Part shown: piece after piece, positions 1 to 7,798 of the stretch | Numbering within the stretch: position 1 is the stretch's first letter | Layout: each line of letters starts with the position of its first letter | From: Rs1 sp000416275 | GTDB lineage: Bacteria; Pseudomonadota; Gammaproteobacteria; Pseudomonadales; Balneatricaceae | DNA length: 64,000 bases | Reading direction: 5' to 3' | NCBI GenBank assembly: GCA_965243635.1 | Contig: OZ251574.1 | Span: 1,736,001 to 1,800,000, forward strand | Program-made: the position numbers and the translations under genes | Notes under the pieces: model-generated | Told to the model about the DNA's origin: nothing | What the model saw: only the letters and a program-made list of their open reading frames with translations | Database searches by the model: none

Positions 1-50
1 TAGCTGTGGATGGGCATGCTATCCATATTGCAAATCGTAAAAAACGCTAA
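1..50 (+). CDS. lpd: Dihydrolipoyl dehydrogenase, C-terminal end (partial)
   Basis: Only the last 15 codons are inside the window; the frame starts at base 3 and ends with TAA at 48-50. The residues read AVDGHAIHIANRKKR, which matches the usual C-terminus of the E3 subunit of 2-oxoglutarate dehydrogenase in Pseudomonas-like bacteria. Its position directly upstream of sucC fits the sucAB-lpd-sucCD order. The identification rests on a short tail plus gene context, so it is likely but not certain. Confidence 0.75.
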   Translation, partial: AVDGHAIHIANRKKR

Positions 51-415
51 TATATGACCTTTGTCTAGGTTAATTTATTGGTAGTTTTGTTATACTCTTG
101 CGGCGCAGATATATTCGTATATTTGCGTTGAAAGAGATTTAAATTCGCTGTTGTGCTTAAAAACAAAATTATTTGTTCTTAAGTAGTGAACAGCAACATT
201 ATCATCAGGTGTTCTACCTTTTGAAAGGCTCCCCAACGGTAATTTCAAGTTCAAATTCGTGTTTGGGCTAGGTGTAAACTTTGGGAGTAACAAACAGGTT
301 GCTATAATCTGTACGCAGACTTTGCTATTAACTGCTTGGTAGCAGGTAGTAGACAGGTAACTTTTACAGTTACTTTCGAAGTCTTTAATTAAGTGAAAAT
401 ACACGGACAATACGC
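51..415 (+). promoter_or_regulatory. lpd-sucC intergenic leader with a possible extended -10 promoter
   Basis: This 365-bp gap holds no convincing gene. An extended -10 element (TG at 88-89, then TATACT at 91-96) could start a transcript with a leader of roughly 310 bases before sucC, which would allow sucCD to be expressed apart from the lpd operon. No clear -35 box sits at the usual distance. A reverse-strand open frame across this stretch has no coding character and overlaps sucC, so it was not called. Confidence 0.35.
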
Positions 416-1582
416 ATGAATCTTCACGAGTATCAGGGCAAACAACTGTTTGCACAGTATGGTCTACCGGTATCGAAAGGATACGCAGTAGACACTCCGG
501 AAGCAGCTGCCGAAGCTGTTCAGAAAATTGGCGGTGACGCATGGGTTGTTAAAGCTCAAGTTCACGCTGGTGGTCGCGGTAAAGCAGGCGGAGTTAAATT
601 AATTAAATCTGCTGAAGAGGCAAAAGAATTTGCAGCTTTATGGTTAGGTAAAAACTTAGTCACTTACCAGACTGACGAAAAAGGTCAGCCAGTTGCTAAA
701 ATTCTTGTAGAAACATGCACAGATATTGCACAAGAGCTTTATTTGGGCGCCGTTATCGATCGCTCTACTCGCCGCGTTGTGTTTATGGCATCGACGGAAG
801 GTGGAGTTGAAATCGAAAAGGTTGCAGAGGCAACACCTGAAAAAATAATTAAAGCGACTATTGATCCTTTAACAGGTGCACAACCTTATCAAGCGCGCGA
901 CTTAGCTTTTAAATTAGGTTTAAACCCTACTCAAGTTAAGCAGTTCACTAAGATCTTCCTTGGCCTCGCCAAGATGTTTGTTGAAAAAGATCTGGATCTA
1001 CTAGAAGTAAATCCTCTGGTTATTACTAAAGAAGGTAATTTACATTGTTTAGATGCTAAATTATCAATTGATAGTAATGCTATATACCGTCATAAAGATC
1101 TTCAAGAAATGCACGATCCTTCACAGGAAGACGAGCGCGAAGCACATGCTGCATCTTGGGAACTTAACTACGTCGCTTTGACTGGAACTATTGGCTGCAT
1201 GGTCAACGGTGCAGGCTTGGCAATGGGCACCATGGATATCGTGGCGCTAAATGGCGGATTCCCGGCCAACTTCCTTGACGTTGGGGGCGGGGCTACTAAA
1301 GAACGTGTTACCGAAGCTTTTAAAATCATCTTGTCAGACACTAATGTTAAAGCAGTTTTAGTTAACATCTTTGGCGGCATCGTACGTTGTGATTTAATTG
1401 CTGAAGGCATCATTGGCGCTGTTAAAGAAGTCGGCGTTCAAGTACCAGTTGTGGTACGTCTTGAAGGTAATAACGCGGAACTAGGTTCTAAAGTTTTAGC
1501 AGAAAGTGGTCTAGACATCATCGCTGCAACTAGTCTTTCAGATGCAGCCCAGCAGGCTGTTAAAGCTGCAGAGGGCAACTAA
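416..1582 (+). CDS. sucC: Succinate-CoA ligase, ADP-forming, beta subunit
   Basis: Encodes the beta subunit of succinyl-CoA synthetase, the TCA-cycle enzyme that interconverts succinyl-CoA and succinate with formation of ATP or GTP. The 388-aa length is standard. The N-terminus MNLHEYQGKQLF and the following ATP-grasp fold (VVKAQVHAGGRGKAGGVK, about residues 44-61) are typical, as is the C-terminal CoA-ligase segment with VNIFGGIVRCD. It is separated from sucD by only two bases, so the two are translated from one message. The ATG at 416 gives the conserved N-terminus, although the ribosome-binding site in front is weak. Confidence 0.97.
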   Translation: MNLHEYQGKQLFAQYGLPVSKGYAVDTPEAAAEAVQKIGGDAWVVKAQVHAGGRGKAGGVKLIKSAEEAKEFAALWLGKNLVTYQTDEKGQPVAKILVETCTDIAQELYLGAVIDRSTRRVVFMASTEGGVEIEKVAEATPEKIIKATIDPLTGAQPYQARDLAFKLGLNPTQVKQFTKIFLGLAKMFVEKDLDLLEVNPLVITKEGNLHCLDAKLSIDSNAIYRHKDLQEMHDPSQEDEREAHAASWELNYVALTGTIGCMVNGAGLAMGTMDIVALNGGFPANFLDVGGGATKERVTEAFKIILSDTNVKAVLVNIFGGIVRCDLIAEGIIGAVKEVGVQVPVVVRLEGNNAELGSKVLAESGLDIIAATSLSDAAQQAVKAAEGN

Positions 1583-1584
1583 AA

Positions 1585-2460
1585 ATGGCTATTTTAATCA
1601 ATAAAGACACTAAAGTAATCTGTCAGGGATTTACCGGTGGTCAAGGTACTTTTCACTCGGAACAAGCGATTGATTACGGAACCAAAATGGTCGGTGGTGT
1701 TACACCGGGCAAAGGTGGTTCTACCCATCTTGGTCTACCTGTATTTAATACAGTAGTAGAGGCAGTACAAAAAACCGGTGCTACGGCAACGGTTATCTAT
1801 GTACCTGCTCCTTTTTGCAAAGATTCAATCTTAGAAGCTGCCAACGCAGGTCTAGAGTTGATTGTTTGTATTACTGAAGGTATTCCGACACTTGATATGC
1901 TTGAGTGTAAAGTTAAGTGCGATGAGTTGGGCGTGATTTTAATCGGTCCTAACTGCCCAGGAGTTATCACTCCAGGCGAATGTAAAATTGGTATCATGCC
2001 AGGACACATTCACTTGCCGGGTAAAGTCGGGATTGTCTCTCGCTCAGGCACATTAACTTATGAAGCGGTTAAGCAGACTACTGATGCTGGTTTTGGTCAG
2101 TCAACTTGCGTAGGTATCGGTGGCGATCCAATTCCTGGATCTAGCTTCATTGATATCCTTGCTAAATTCCAAGACGACCCACAGACTGAAGCTATCGTAA
2201 TGATAGGTGAAATTGGTGGATCGGCTGAAGAAGAAGCAGCTGCATACATTAAAGAATTTGTTACTAAGCCTGTTGTATCATACATTGCGGGCGTTACAGC
2301 GCCTGCTGGTAAGCGTATGGGTCATGCTGGTGCGATTATTTCTGGTGGTAAAGGTACTGCTGATGAGAAATTTGCTGCGCTAAATGACGCGGGTGTTAAA
2401 ACTGTTCGCTCTCTTGCTGAAATCGGTTCAGCACTTAAAGAAGTGACTGGTTGGAAATAA
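1585..2460 (+). CDS. sucD: Succinate-CoA ligase, alpha subunit
   Basis: Encodes the alpha subunit of succinyl-CoA synthetase, which binds CoA and carries the phosphorylated histidine. The 291-aa length is usual for the family. The N-terminal Rossmann part shows VICQGFTGGQGTFHSEQA and the C-terminal ligase part carries GHAGAIISGGKGTA, which contains the active-site histidine (about residue 247). It follows sucC after two bases and is closed by a strong hairpin terminator at 2489, so lpd/sucCD transcription ends here. Confidence 0.97.
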   Translation: MAILINKDTKVICQGFTGGQGTFHSEQAIDYGTKMVGGVTPGKGGSTHLGLPVFNTVVEAVQKTGATATVIYVPAPFCKDSILEAANAGLELIVCITEGIPTLDMLECKVKCDELGVILIGPNCPGVITPGECKIGIMPGHIHLPGKVGIVSRSGTLTYEAVKQTTDAGFGQSTCVGIGGDPIPGSSFIDILAKFQDDPQTEAIVMIGEIGGSAEEEAAAYIKEFVTKPVVSYIAGVTAPAGKRMGHAGAIISGGKGTADEKFAALNDAGVKTVRSLAEIGSALKEVTGWK

Positions 2461-2488
2461 CTCTAAATTAACTTCAGTTAATTTAATA

Positions 2489-2512
2489 AAGCGGCTTAGG
2501 CCGCTTTTTTTT
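2489..2512 (+). terminator. Rho-independent terminator of sucCD
   Basis: A perfect 7-bp GC-rich stem (AAGCGGC / GCCGCTT) with a TTAG loop is followed by a run of T residues. It lies 28 bases after the sucD stop codon. Confidence 0.92.
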
Positions 2513-3003
2513 ATGCATTTTTTAATGGTTTACCTGATTTACCCTCATACTCCGCTCAACTTGGCTACTTTATAATAAAATGTTTAATACCAAGTTAAGT
2601 GAGGTTGGAATATATTCTAACCATTCAATATAGCTAATCCACTCAATCGTAAAAGATTTTTCTCTTTAGGCAAGTGTGCGAAGACGCATCGTGAATCAGC
2701 TAGTGTTTTGTTTTTCCTCTGTGCAGCGCAGCGCCTCCGTGTCCTCTGTGGTGAAAAAATCTTTAAAATATTGGTTTTACCACAGAGAACACACAAAAAA
2801 TATTAAAAGCATCTTTTGCTTTTCGCTAGTGTGGCGGGACACAGCACTCATCAGGAAAGTTTAAATTAAGCCGCCAGAGCTGATCACGATTATGATCGAT
2901 GACTTTTAGTGCAATCCACGGCATCAAAGTGGTTCAAGAGTTTGTACTGTATGGCGCAGTGGAACCACTGATTCAGCAATAGCTTTGCTATCGCTGCCTT
3001 AAA
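2513..3003. repeat. Intergenic repeat cluster between sucD and the sulfatase gene
   Basis: No gene is seen in this 490-bp stretch. It holds two repeat modules that recur near 10.3-10.6 kb. One (2546-2608) begins CATACTCCGCTCAACTTGG and closes with CCAAGTTAAGTG, so it has an internal inverted repeat. The other (about 2695-2800) contains TTTTCCTCTGTGCAG and CTCTGTGGTGAAAAAATC followed by its inverse ACCACAGAG. In the second locus the two modules occur in the opposite order. They look like dispersed, probably non-coding chromosomal repeats. Confidence 0.7.
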
Positions 3004-4611
3004 TCAGAGGTCAGATTTTTTCAATATAGCGGCATCCAAATCTGCTTGATCCCAGTAGCCAATTAAAATACCTGCTGCGACTTCTTGGCCGCGGTTGGCA
3101 TTGATTTGTTGATCGCTAATAGTGATACGGCTGTGATGTTGCAGTGCCCACTGAGTAATAGCGTCCAAAAGCCTCGCACGGTGCGCTGCGTACTTTGGAT
3201 CAGTGGCCAAATCATCTTGTTCTTGAGGGTCATTCAATAAATCAAATAATATCGGGCGCATGCCTTGCACATAAGTGAGTTTAAATTGCTGGTCACGGAC
3301 CATAATAGTACGTGCGTCACTAACTTCAACGTTTAAATCGGTACTCGCTTGGCGCATTGAATAATCGTATTCAGAAAATAAATACTCTCTAATTTTTTGC
3401 TTATCACCGGCGATCAGTGACAGCAGTGAGACACCTTCCAAAATGTTGTACTTTGGCTCCGCTCCCAAATACTCGATAAAAGTGGGGGCCAAATCAATGG
3501 CTTCCACCAGTTCACTGCAGACATGTCCTCTGCTGATATCCGCACTTGGGTCTGGGTTATAAATAATTAGCGGTACTTTGACTGAGGCATCATGAAACAG
3601 TTCTTTTTCGCCCAGCCAATGGTCACCTAAATAATCACCATGATCGGAGGTGAAGACAATCATCGTTTCTGCCGCTTTACCGCTGCGCTCTAAATGCTCA
3701 AACAACAGCCCTAGTTGGTCGTCAATTTGCTTGATTAGTCCCATGTAAGTGGGAATCACTGTTTCGCGAACCTTATCCCTGCTAAATGTTTTCGCCACAA
3801 AGTGCTGCATATACGCCTGGTGTAGAGGATGGGCAGAATCTCGCTCTTGATCGCTGCGATTGACCGCTAACATATGCTCTTTGGTGTACATGTTGTGATA
3901 GGGAGCTGGCGCCATGTAGGGCCAGTGTGGCTTGATATAAGAGAGGTGTAGACACCATGGCTGATCAGTTTGATCAATAAATTGCATCGCACGTCGAGTG
4001 AGGTAAGGGGTCTCTGAATAGTATTCTGGAATCCTCGCTGGCTGGTTTGCATTTTCCATCAACCAGCCGGACAAAATCTCACCTTGCTCATTGACTGCCG
4101 AGTTTGCCCAGCTCTGCCAAGGGTTTTTACCACTAAAGCCATGATCATTTAAGTACTGGTTGTAAAGCGGGCTTGGGCCCTGAGAGTTGTCGGGGTGTAG
4201 GCCATCGTCACGCTCGAATATTTCAAAGCCGCACTGCGCGCTAAATTGACCGGCAGCAGAGTTAAGATCTACGCCTAGCTTTTTCAAACCGGCCAGATCG
4301 GCGCGCATGTGAGTTTTACCTAACAGCACATTCCTCACCCCAATTTCTTTTAAGTGATCTCCCAGTGTCGGCTCTCCAACTCTTAAAGGGGTGCCATTCC
4401 AAGTGGAGCCGTGTGATCTAACGTAGCGTCCGGTGTAATAACTCATGCGTGAGGGGCCACAGATTGGCGATTGAACGTAGGCATTTTCAAAGCGAACTCC
4501 CCTAGCGGCAAGGGCATCAATATGGGGAGTTTTTAGATGTGGGTGCCCATAGCAACCTAAATAATCTTGTCTAAGTTGATCGCACATAATAAATAAAATG
4601 TTCTTAGCCAC
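3004..4611 (-). CDS. Sulfatase / phosphonate-monoester-hydrolase family enzyme
   Basis: A 535-aa enzyme of the alkaline-phosphatase superfamily that would hydrolyse sulfate or phosphonate esters. The N-terminal metal-binding stretch (NILFIMCDQLRQDYLGCYG, residues 4-22) and the sulfatase signature SPICGPSRMSYYTGRY are clear. In this signature the Cys of C-x-P-S-R is the residue converted to formylglycine. A second metal site is seen at TSDHGDYLGDHWLGEKE. No signal peptide is present, so it is cytoplasmic. The sequence is closest in style to phosphonate monoester hydrolases and choline-sulfatase-like enzymes; the substrate cannot be told. It is divergent from an IclR regulator with a palindromic operator between them. 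Confidence 0.9.
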   Translation of the reverse strand: MAKNILFIMCDQLRQDYLGCYGHPHLKTPHIDALAARGVRFENAYVQSPICGPSRMSYYTGRYVRSHGSTWNGTPLRVGEPTLGDHLKEIGVRNVLLGKTHMRADLAGLKKLGVDLNSAAGQFSAQCGFEIFERDDGLHPDNSQGPSPLYNQYLNDHGFSGKNPWQSWANSAVNEQGEILSGWLMENANQPARIPEYYSETPYLTRRAMQFIDQTDQPWCLHLSYIKPHWPYMAPAPYHNMYTKEHMLAVNRSDQERDSAHPLHQAYMQHFVAKTFSRDKVRETVIPTYMGLIKQIDDQLGLLFEHLERSGKAAETMIVFTSDHGDYLGDHWLGEKELFHDASVKVPLIIYNPDPSADISRGHVCSELVEAIDLAPTFIEYLGAEPKYNILEGVSLLSLIAGDKQKIREYLFSEYDYSMRQASTDLNVEVSDARTIMVRDQQFKLTYVQGMRPILFDLLNDPQEQDDLATDPKYAAHRARLLDAITQWALQHHSRITISDQQINANRGQEVAAGILIGYWDQADLDAAILKKSDL

Positions 4612-4678
4612 AGTAGCATCCTAGAATTGGAGAGTTGCCAAAAATTGTAGTCAATGTTATTTTTAAAATCAATTAATG

Positions 4679-4695
4679 ATTCCGCTATGCGGAAT
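4679..4695. promoter_or_regulatory. Palindromic operator, probably for the IclR-family regulator
   Basis: ATTCCGC-TAT-GCGGAAT is a perfect 17-bp palindrome in the 116-bp gap between the divergent sulfatase and IclR genes. Palindromes of the TTCCG...CGGAA type are common binding sites of IclR-family regulators. The regulator therefore probably controls the sulfatase and itself from here. Just downstream, GGATGAAGAGTGA occurs twice in tandem (about 4712-4738), the second copy containing the IclR start codon. Confidence 0.7.
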
Positions 4696-4727
4696 AATTG
4701 TGGCCAGTGCCGGATGAAGAGTGACGG

Positions 4728-5522
4728 ATGAAGAGTGATAGACAATTAAATCAAAGTCTGAATAGAGGATTACTGGTCGCTGAGTTATTGCTCATTCATC
4801 AGTGCTTGAGCTTGCAGGAGCTGTACGTTTATTCTGGATTTAGTAAACCTGCTTTACTGCGCTGCTTAAAGACCTTAATTGCTCGGAATTGGGTGAGAAA
4901 GCGGGACAATGATAAGCGCTATATTTGGATAGGCATGGCCACTAGTGCAGAGATAAACCACAGTGAGATGATCGCCAAAAAGAGTCTACCGATTATTCAG
5001 CAGCTGAGCGTAAATACCGGTTTGGCGGTTGATTTAGCTTTGCTCAGTCAGCGGCAGCTGCTTACTGTGATTGACTCCATTAATAGAAAGAGAATAGACG
5101 GTATCAACACTTATGTAGCAGGGCATATTCCCTCTCTATTGATGTCTGCGTTGGGTCGAGCTTTTCTGTATGGTTGTGATCGAGATCGCTTTCAACACTA
5201 TTATAGCCAAGTGTTGAAAGATGGGCTGTTAGCAGAACAAAACCATGTTAATAGCCGGCGCTGGAAAGAGGAAAAAGCCCGTTTTGCGCTATTGGGATGT
5301 TCAGTGCGAGAGTCGGATGACTATATCCCTCAAACAGCTTATGAAAACTCAGCATCTATGGCATTAGCTGTGCCATTGTACCGGCATGGACGCGCGATTG
5401 GCGCGATAAACTTGCTGTGGAACGATCCGTTAATCAGCACAGCAACAGTGATTGCTAGGCACTTAGCAGAGCTGCTCAGTACGGCTGATAAGTTGTCAGT
5501 ACTGTTATCAATTGATCATTAG
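4728..5522 (+). CDS. IclR-family transcriptional regulator
   Basis: A 264-aa regulator with an N-terminal winged helix-turn-helix (residues about 12-60; LLIHQCLSLQELYVYSGFSK) and a C-terminal IclR effector domain of GAF type, including SALGRAFLYG and ALAVPLYRHGRAIGAINLLW. It is divergent from the sulfatase gene and probably its local regulator, with the effector unknown. The ATG at 4728 is preferred because the earlier ATG at 4714 meets a stop after five codons. No other target gene is obvious nearby. Confidence 0.88.
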   Translation: MKSDRQLNQSLNRGLLVAELLLIHQCLSLQELYVYSGFSKPALLRCLKTLIARNWVRKRDNDKRYIWIGMATSAEINHSEMIAKKSLPIIQQLSVNTGLAVDLALLSQRQLLTVIDSINRKRIDGINTYVAGHIPSLLMSALGRAFLYGCDRDRFQHYYSQVLKDGLLAEQNHVNSRRWKEEKARFALLGCSVRESDDYIPQTAYENSASMALAVPLYRHGRAIGAINLLWNDPLISTATVIARHLAELLSTADKLSVLLSIDH

Positions 5523-5674
5523 TATTTATCTGAAAACGGGTCGTAGCGAGGGGAATAAATTATTCGAGATGCTGGATCTTGGATATATATTTAGCGTGAA
5601 ATCTAAGTAAATAGTTTGATCTAAGCACAGTTACTTGTATTGTGCAGAAGTAGATAATATATTTAGTTAATATC

Positions 5675-5723
5675 TTGATCCATATCACAAACAACCCTAG
5701 TTTTATGCTCTATAGTTCAATAA
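5675..5723 (+). promoter_or_regulatory. ANR/FNR-dependent promoter of the universal stress protein gene
   Basis: TTGATCCATATCAC at 5675-5688 differs from the FNR/ANR consensus TTGAT-N4-ATCAA by one base. A -10 box TATAGT lies at 5711-5716, which puts a transcription start near 5723 and the centre of the FNR box at -41.5. This is the classic class II activator position. Usp genes of Pseudomonas and relatives are known ANR targets, so induction under low oxygen is inferred. Confidence 0.75.
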
Positions 5724-5761
5724 AGAGCTAAATAAATTTAATACGATTAATCGAGGTCACT

Positions 5762-6241
5762 ATGATTCCAACAGTAAAGCACATTCTATATGTTTCGGAT
5801 ATTGAAGATGGCTCAAGGCCCGCATTTCGCATGGCGGTTAGCATGGCCAAGCAATATTCTGCCCAGATTACTTTCTTGCATGTTATCGCGCCTATTCCCG
5901 ACTCGGTGGTATTTACATTAGAATCAACCTTATCTGCCGATGCCTACAGTAAGCTACAAAAAGACGGTATTAGTAATCTTAAGAAGCTGATGGAAGACCG
6001 TATTACTGCGTTTTGTGATTCCGAGTTAGAGAACCTAGATTGGCAGCCAAAAATAGAAAGTGTTATATCAAAAGGTGATGTACATAGCAAAATAGTGGAA
6101 GTCGCAGAGTTGAAAAAGGTAGATTTGATTGTGATGGGTACCAGGACTCACAGCGCCACTAAACAATTTTTTATGGGATCGGTGGCTAATAAAGTAATGC
6201 GATCCTCAGATATTCCGGTATTGGTTGTTCCTTTAAGTTAG
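5762..6241 (+). CDS. Universal stress protein (UspA family)
   Basis: A single-domain 159-aa Usp protein. The N-terminal strand HILYVSDIEDGSRPAFRMA and the C-terminal VDLIVMGTRTHS...MGSVANKVMRSSDIPVLVVP match the family. The ATP-binding motif G-x2-G-x9-G-S/T is incomplete: the second glycine position is Thr (GTRT), while the final MGS is kept, so nucleotide binding is uncertain. A good ribosome-binding site (GAGG) precedes the ATG. The promoter has an ANR/FNR-like box, suggesting a role in survival under oxygen limitation. Confidence 0.92.
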   Translation: MIPTVKHILYVSDIEDGSRPAFRMAVSMAKQYSAQITFLHVIAPIPDSVVFTLESTLSADAYSKLQKDGISNLKKLMEDRITAFCDSELENLDWQPKIESVISKGDVHSKIVEVAELKKVDLIVMGTRTHSATKQFFMGSVANKVMRSSDIPVLVVPLS

Positions 6242-6254
6242 AAGCTAGACGTTA

Positions 6255-6286
6255 GTTAGAAGTTAGAAGTTAGAAGTTAGAAGTTA
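6255..6286. repeat. Heptanucleotide tandem repeat (TTAGAAG)n
   Basis: Four perfect head-to-tail copies of TTAGAAG plus a partial fifth lie 14 bases after the usp stop codon, preceded by diverged units (GTTAGTTAGAAG). It is a simple-sequence array and could vary in length between strains. Confidence 0.8.
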
Positions 6287-6513
6287 GGAACCTAGGAGTT
6301 AGATGATCTAGGGGGGCTTTGAATAAGTCCCGTATATTTAGCCTGCCGGGTGTACCGAGAAATTCATGCTTTTCGTTAACGGCTTTGGCCAGACTTACAG
6401 TCTGTCTGAGCCGTTGTCTTAAAACAAATTTATATGTGCGCCAGGGGCGGGTATGGTTTGTGCAGAGGCTGTGTTGCTGCTTCGGTGAGGCGGTGCTTAG
6501 TGTTTTGTTTTTA

Positions 6514-7503
6514 TCAATCCTTTTGTGATTCTGAAAAAGCTTCGAAATATTGTAAAATTTTTCTCTCCAGCCAGTATTCAGGTTTCACTATACTTCCACT
6601 AATAAATCCCAAGTGACCACCACTGGTGGTGGTCACTAAAGTAATGCTTTCGGGTAAATGCTGGGCTTTTGGTAGGATTTCTGGGGTCATAAATGGATCA
6701 TCAAGTGCGTGGATAATTAGCGTTGGGGTGTTAATATAGGCGAGAAATTGATTGCTGCTGGCCCTGTTGTAATAGTCATCCGACCCTGAAAAACCATGAA
6801 TTCTAGCGGTATAAAGATCGTCAAACTCTTCAATTGTAGCAATATCGGCAACTTGCTGCTTATCCAGTGAGATCAAGTGCTGAAAATCGTGCTTTTGATA
6901 TTTATCCAGTAATGATTTTTTTAAAGGCTTTAATAAATAGTGTTGATAGACTTGCGCAAAGCCAATTTGCATGGTCTTTGCACAGATAGCTAAGTTAAGT
7001 GGCGCAGAAACAGATACCGCTGCCTGCAAAGGCGAGTGCTTTCGATACTCATCACCCAATAACTTTAACAGCATGTTGCCCCCAAGAGAGTAACCTACGG
7101 CAAATAATTGACAGCTAGGGTACTCTTGGTGCAGGTAGTCAATCCAGGCTTTAGCATCAGCGGTATCACCACTGTGGTAAGCCCTCGCTAGATTGTTAGG
7201 TATACCGGAACAGCCCCTAAAGTGCATTAGCACAACCGCGTATCCGGTGCTGTGTAAGCAGCGCATTATACCTTGAATGTAAGGTGATTTATAAGAGCCT
7301 GCTAAACCGTGAAAGAGGGTTACAATAGGCCGGCTGGAATCTTTATCGGGCCTTTGATACCAGTAACATTCGACAAAATCTCCGTCCGCTAAAGGAAATA
7401 CTTGGATCGAAAAATGAGTGATCGGGCAGCGCCTAAATAGTGTTGAATAGATAGTTTGCAAATGGGCGTTATTCAGCCATTTAGCCGCTTGGAAATTATC
7501 CAT
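6514..7503 (-). CDS. YheT-family alpha/beta hydrolase
   Basis: A 329-aa predicted hydrolase of the YheT/ABHD1-3 group. The order of motifs is as expected: FHGLAGSYKSPY (oxyanion region, about residue 84), HFRGCSG, the nucleophile elbow GYSLGGN (about residue 167), an acid in HALDDPFM, and the catalytic His in SGGHLGF. It is cytoplasmic, with no signal peptide. E. coli YheT acts on short acyl esters in vitro and its physiological substrate is unknown. The gene is convergent with usp and stands alone. Confidence 0.88.
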   Translation of the reverse strand: MDNFQAAKWLNNAHLQTIYSTLFRRCPITHFSIQVFPLADGDFVECYWYQRPDKDSSRPIVTLFHGLAGSYKSPYIQGIMRCLHSTGYAVVLMHFRGCSGIPNNLARAYHSGDTADAKAWIDYLHQEYPSCQLFAVGYSLGGNMLLKLLGDEYRKHSPLQAAVSVSAPLNLAICAKTMQIGFAQVYQHYLLKPLKKSLLDKYQKHDFQHLISLDKQQVADIATIEEFDDLYTARIHGFSGSDDYYNRASSNQFLAYINTPTLIIHALDDPFMTPEILPKAQHLPESITLVTTTSGGHLGFISGSIVKPEYWLERKILQYFEAFSESQKD

Positions 7504-7798
7504 AGATTAATTTTAAATGCCCTTGCAGAAAACAGGATAAAGGTATGATAGAAACCTCTGCATAACGTTGCGAGCGCAGTGGTTATGCTGAGGTCCCACT
7601 AGCTTATATTATCAAAAAAGCAGCGCGTTGGATGCTTGTTTTTACAGCCTTATTGATAACTAAGATCCGCTAATTATAGGCATTTAATCCTATAAGTTAA
7701 CTCTATAGATGATCCAAGCCTTAGTTATCTACCCTGCGAGGCACACAGAGAAACTTGTCTCTGCGCCTCAGGGGCGTGTGTGACTTGTTAGAGTTTCC

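Noticed and set aside
90..542. 150-codon reverse-strand open frame across the lpd-sucC gap
   Set aside because: It overlaps the strongly supported sucC start, has no domain, and its composition is not gene-like.
2676..2864. 62-codon frame in the repeat cluster after sucD
   Set aside because: It is made of a dispersed repeat that occurs also at 10.4 kb in another context and carries no protein signal.
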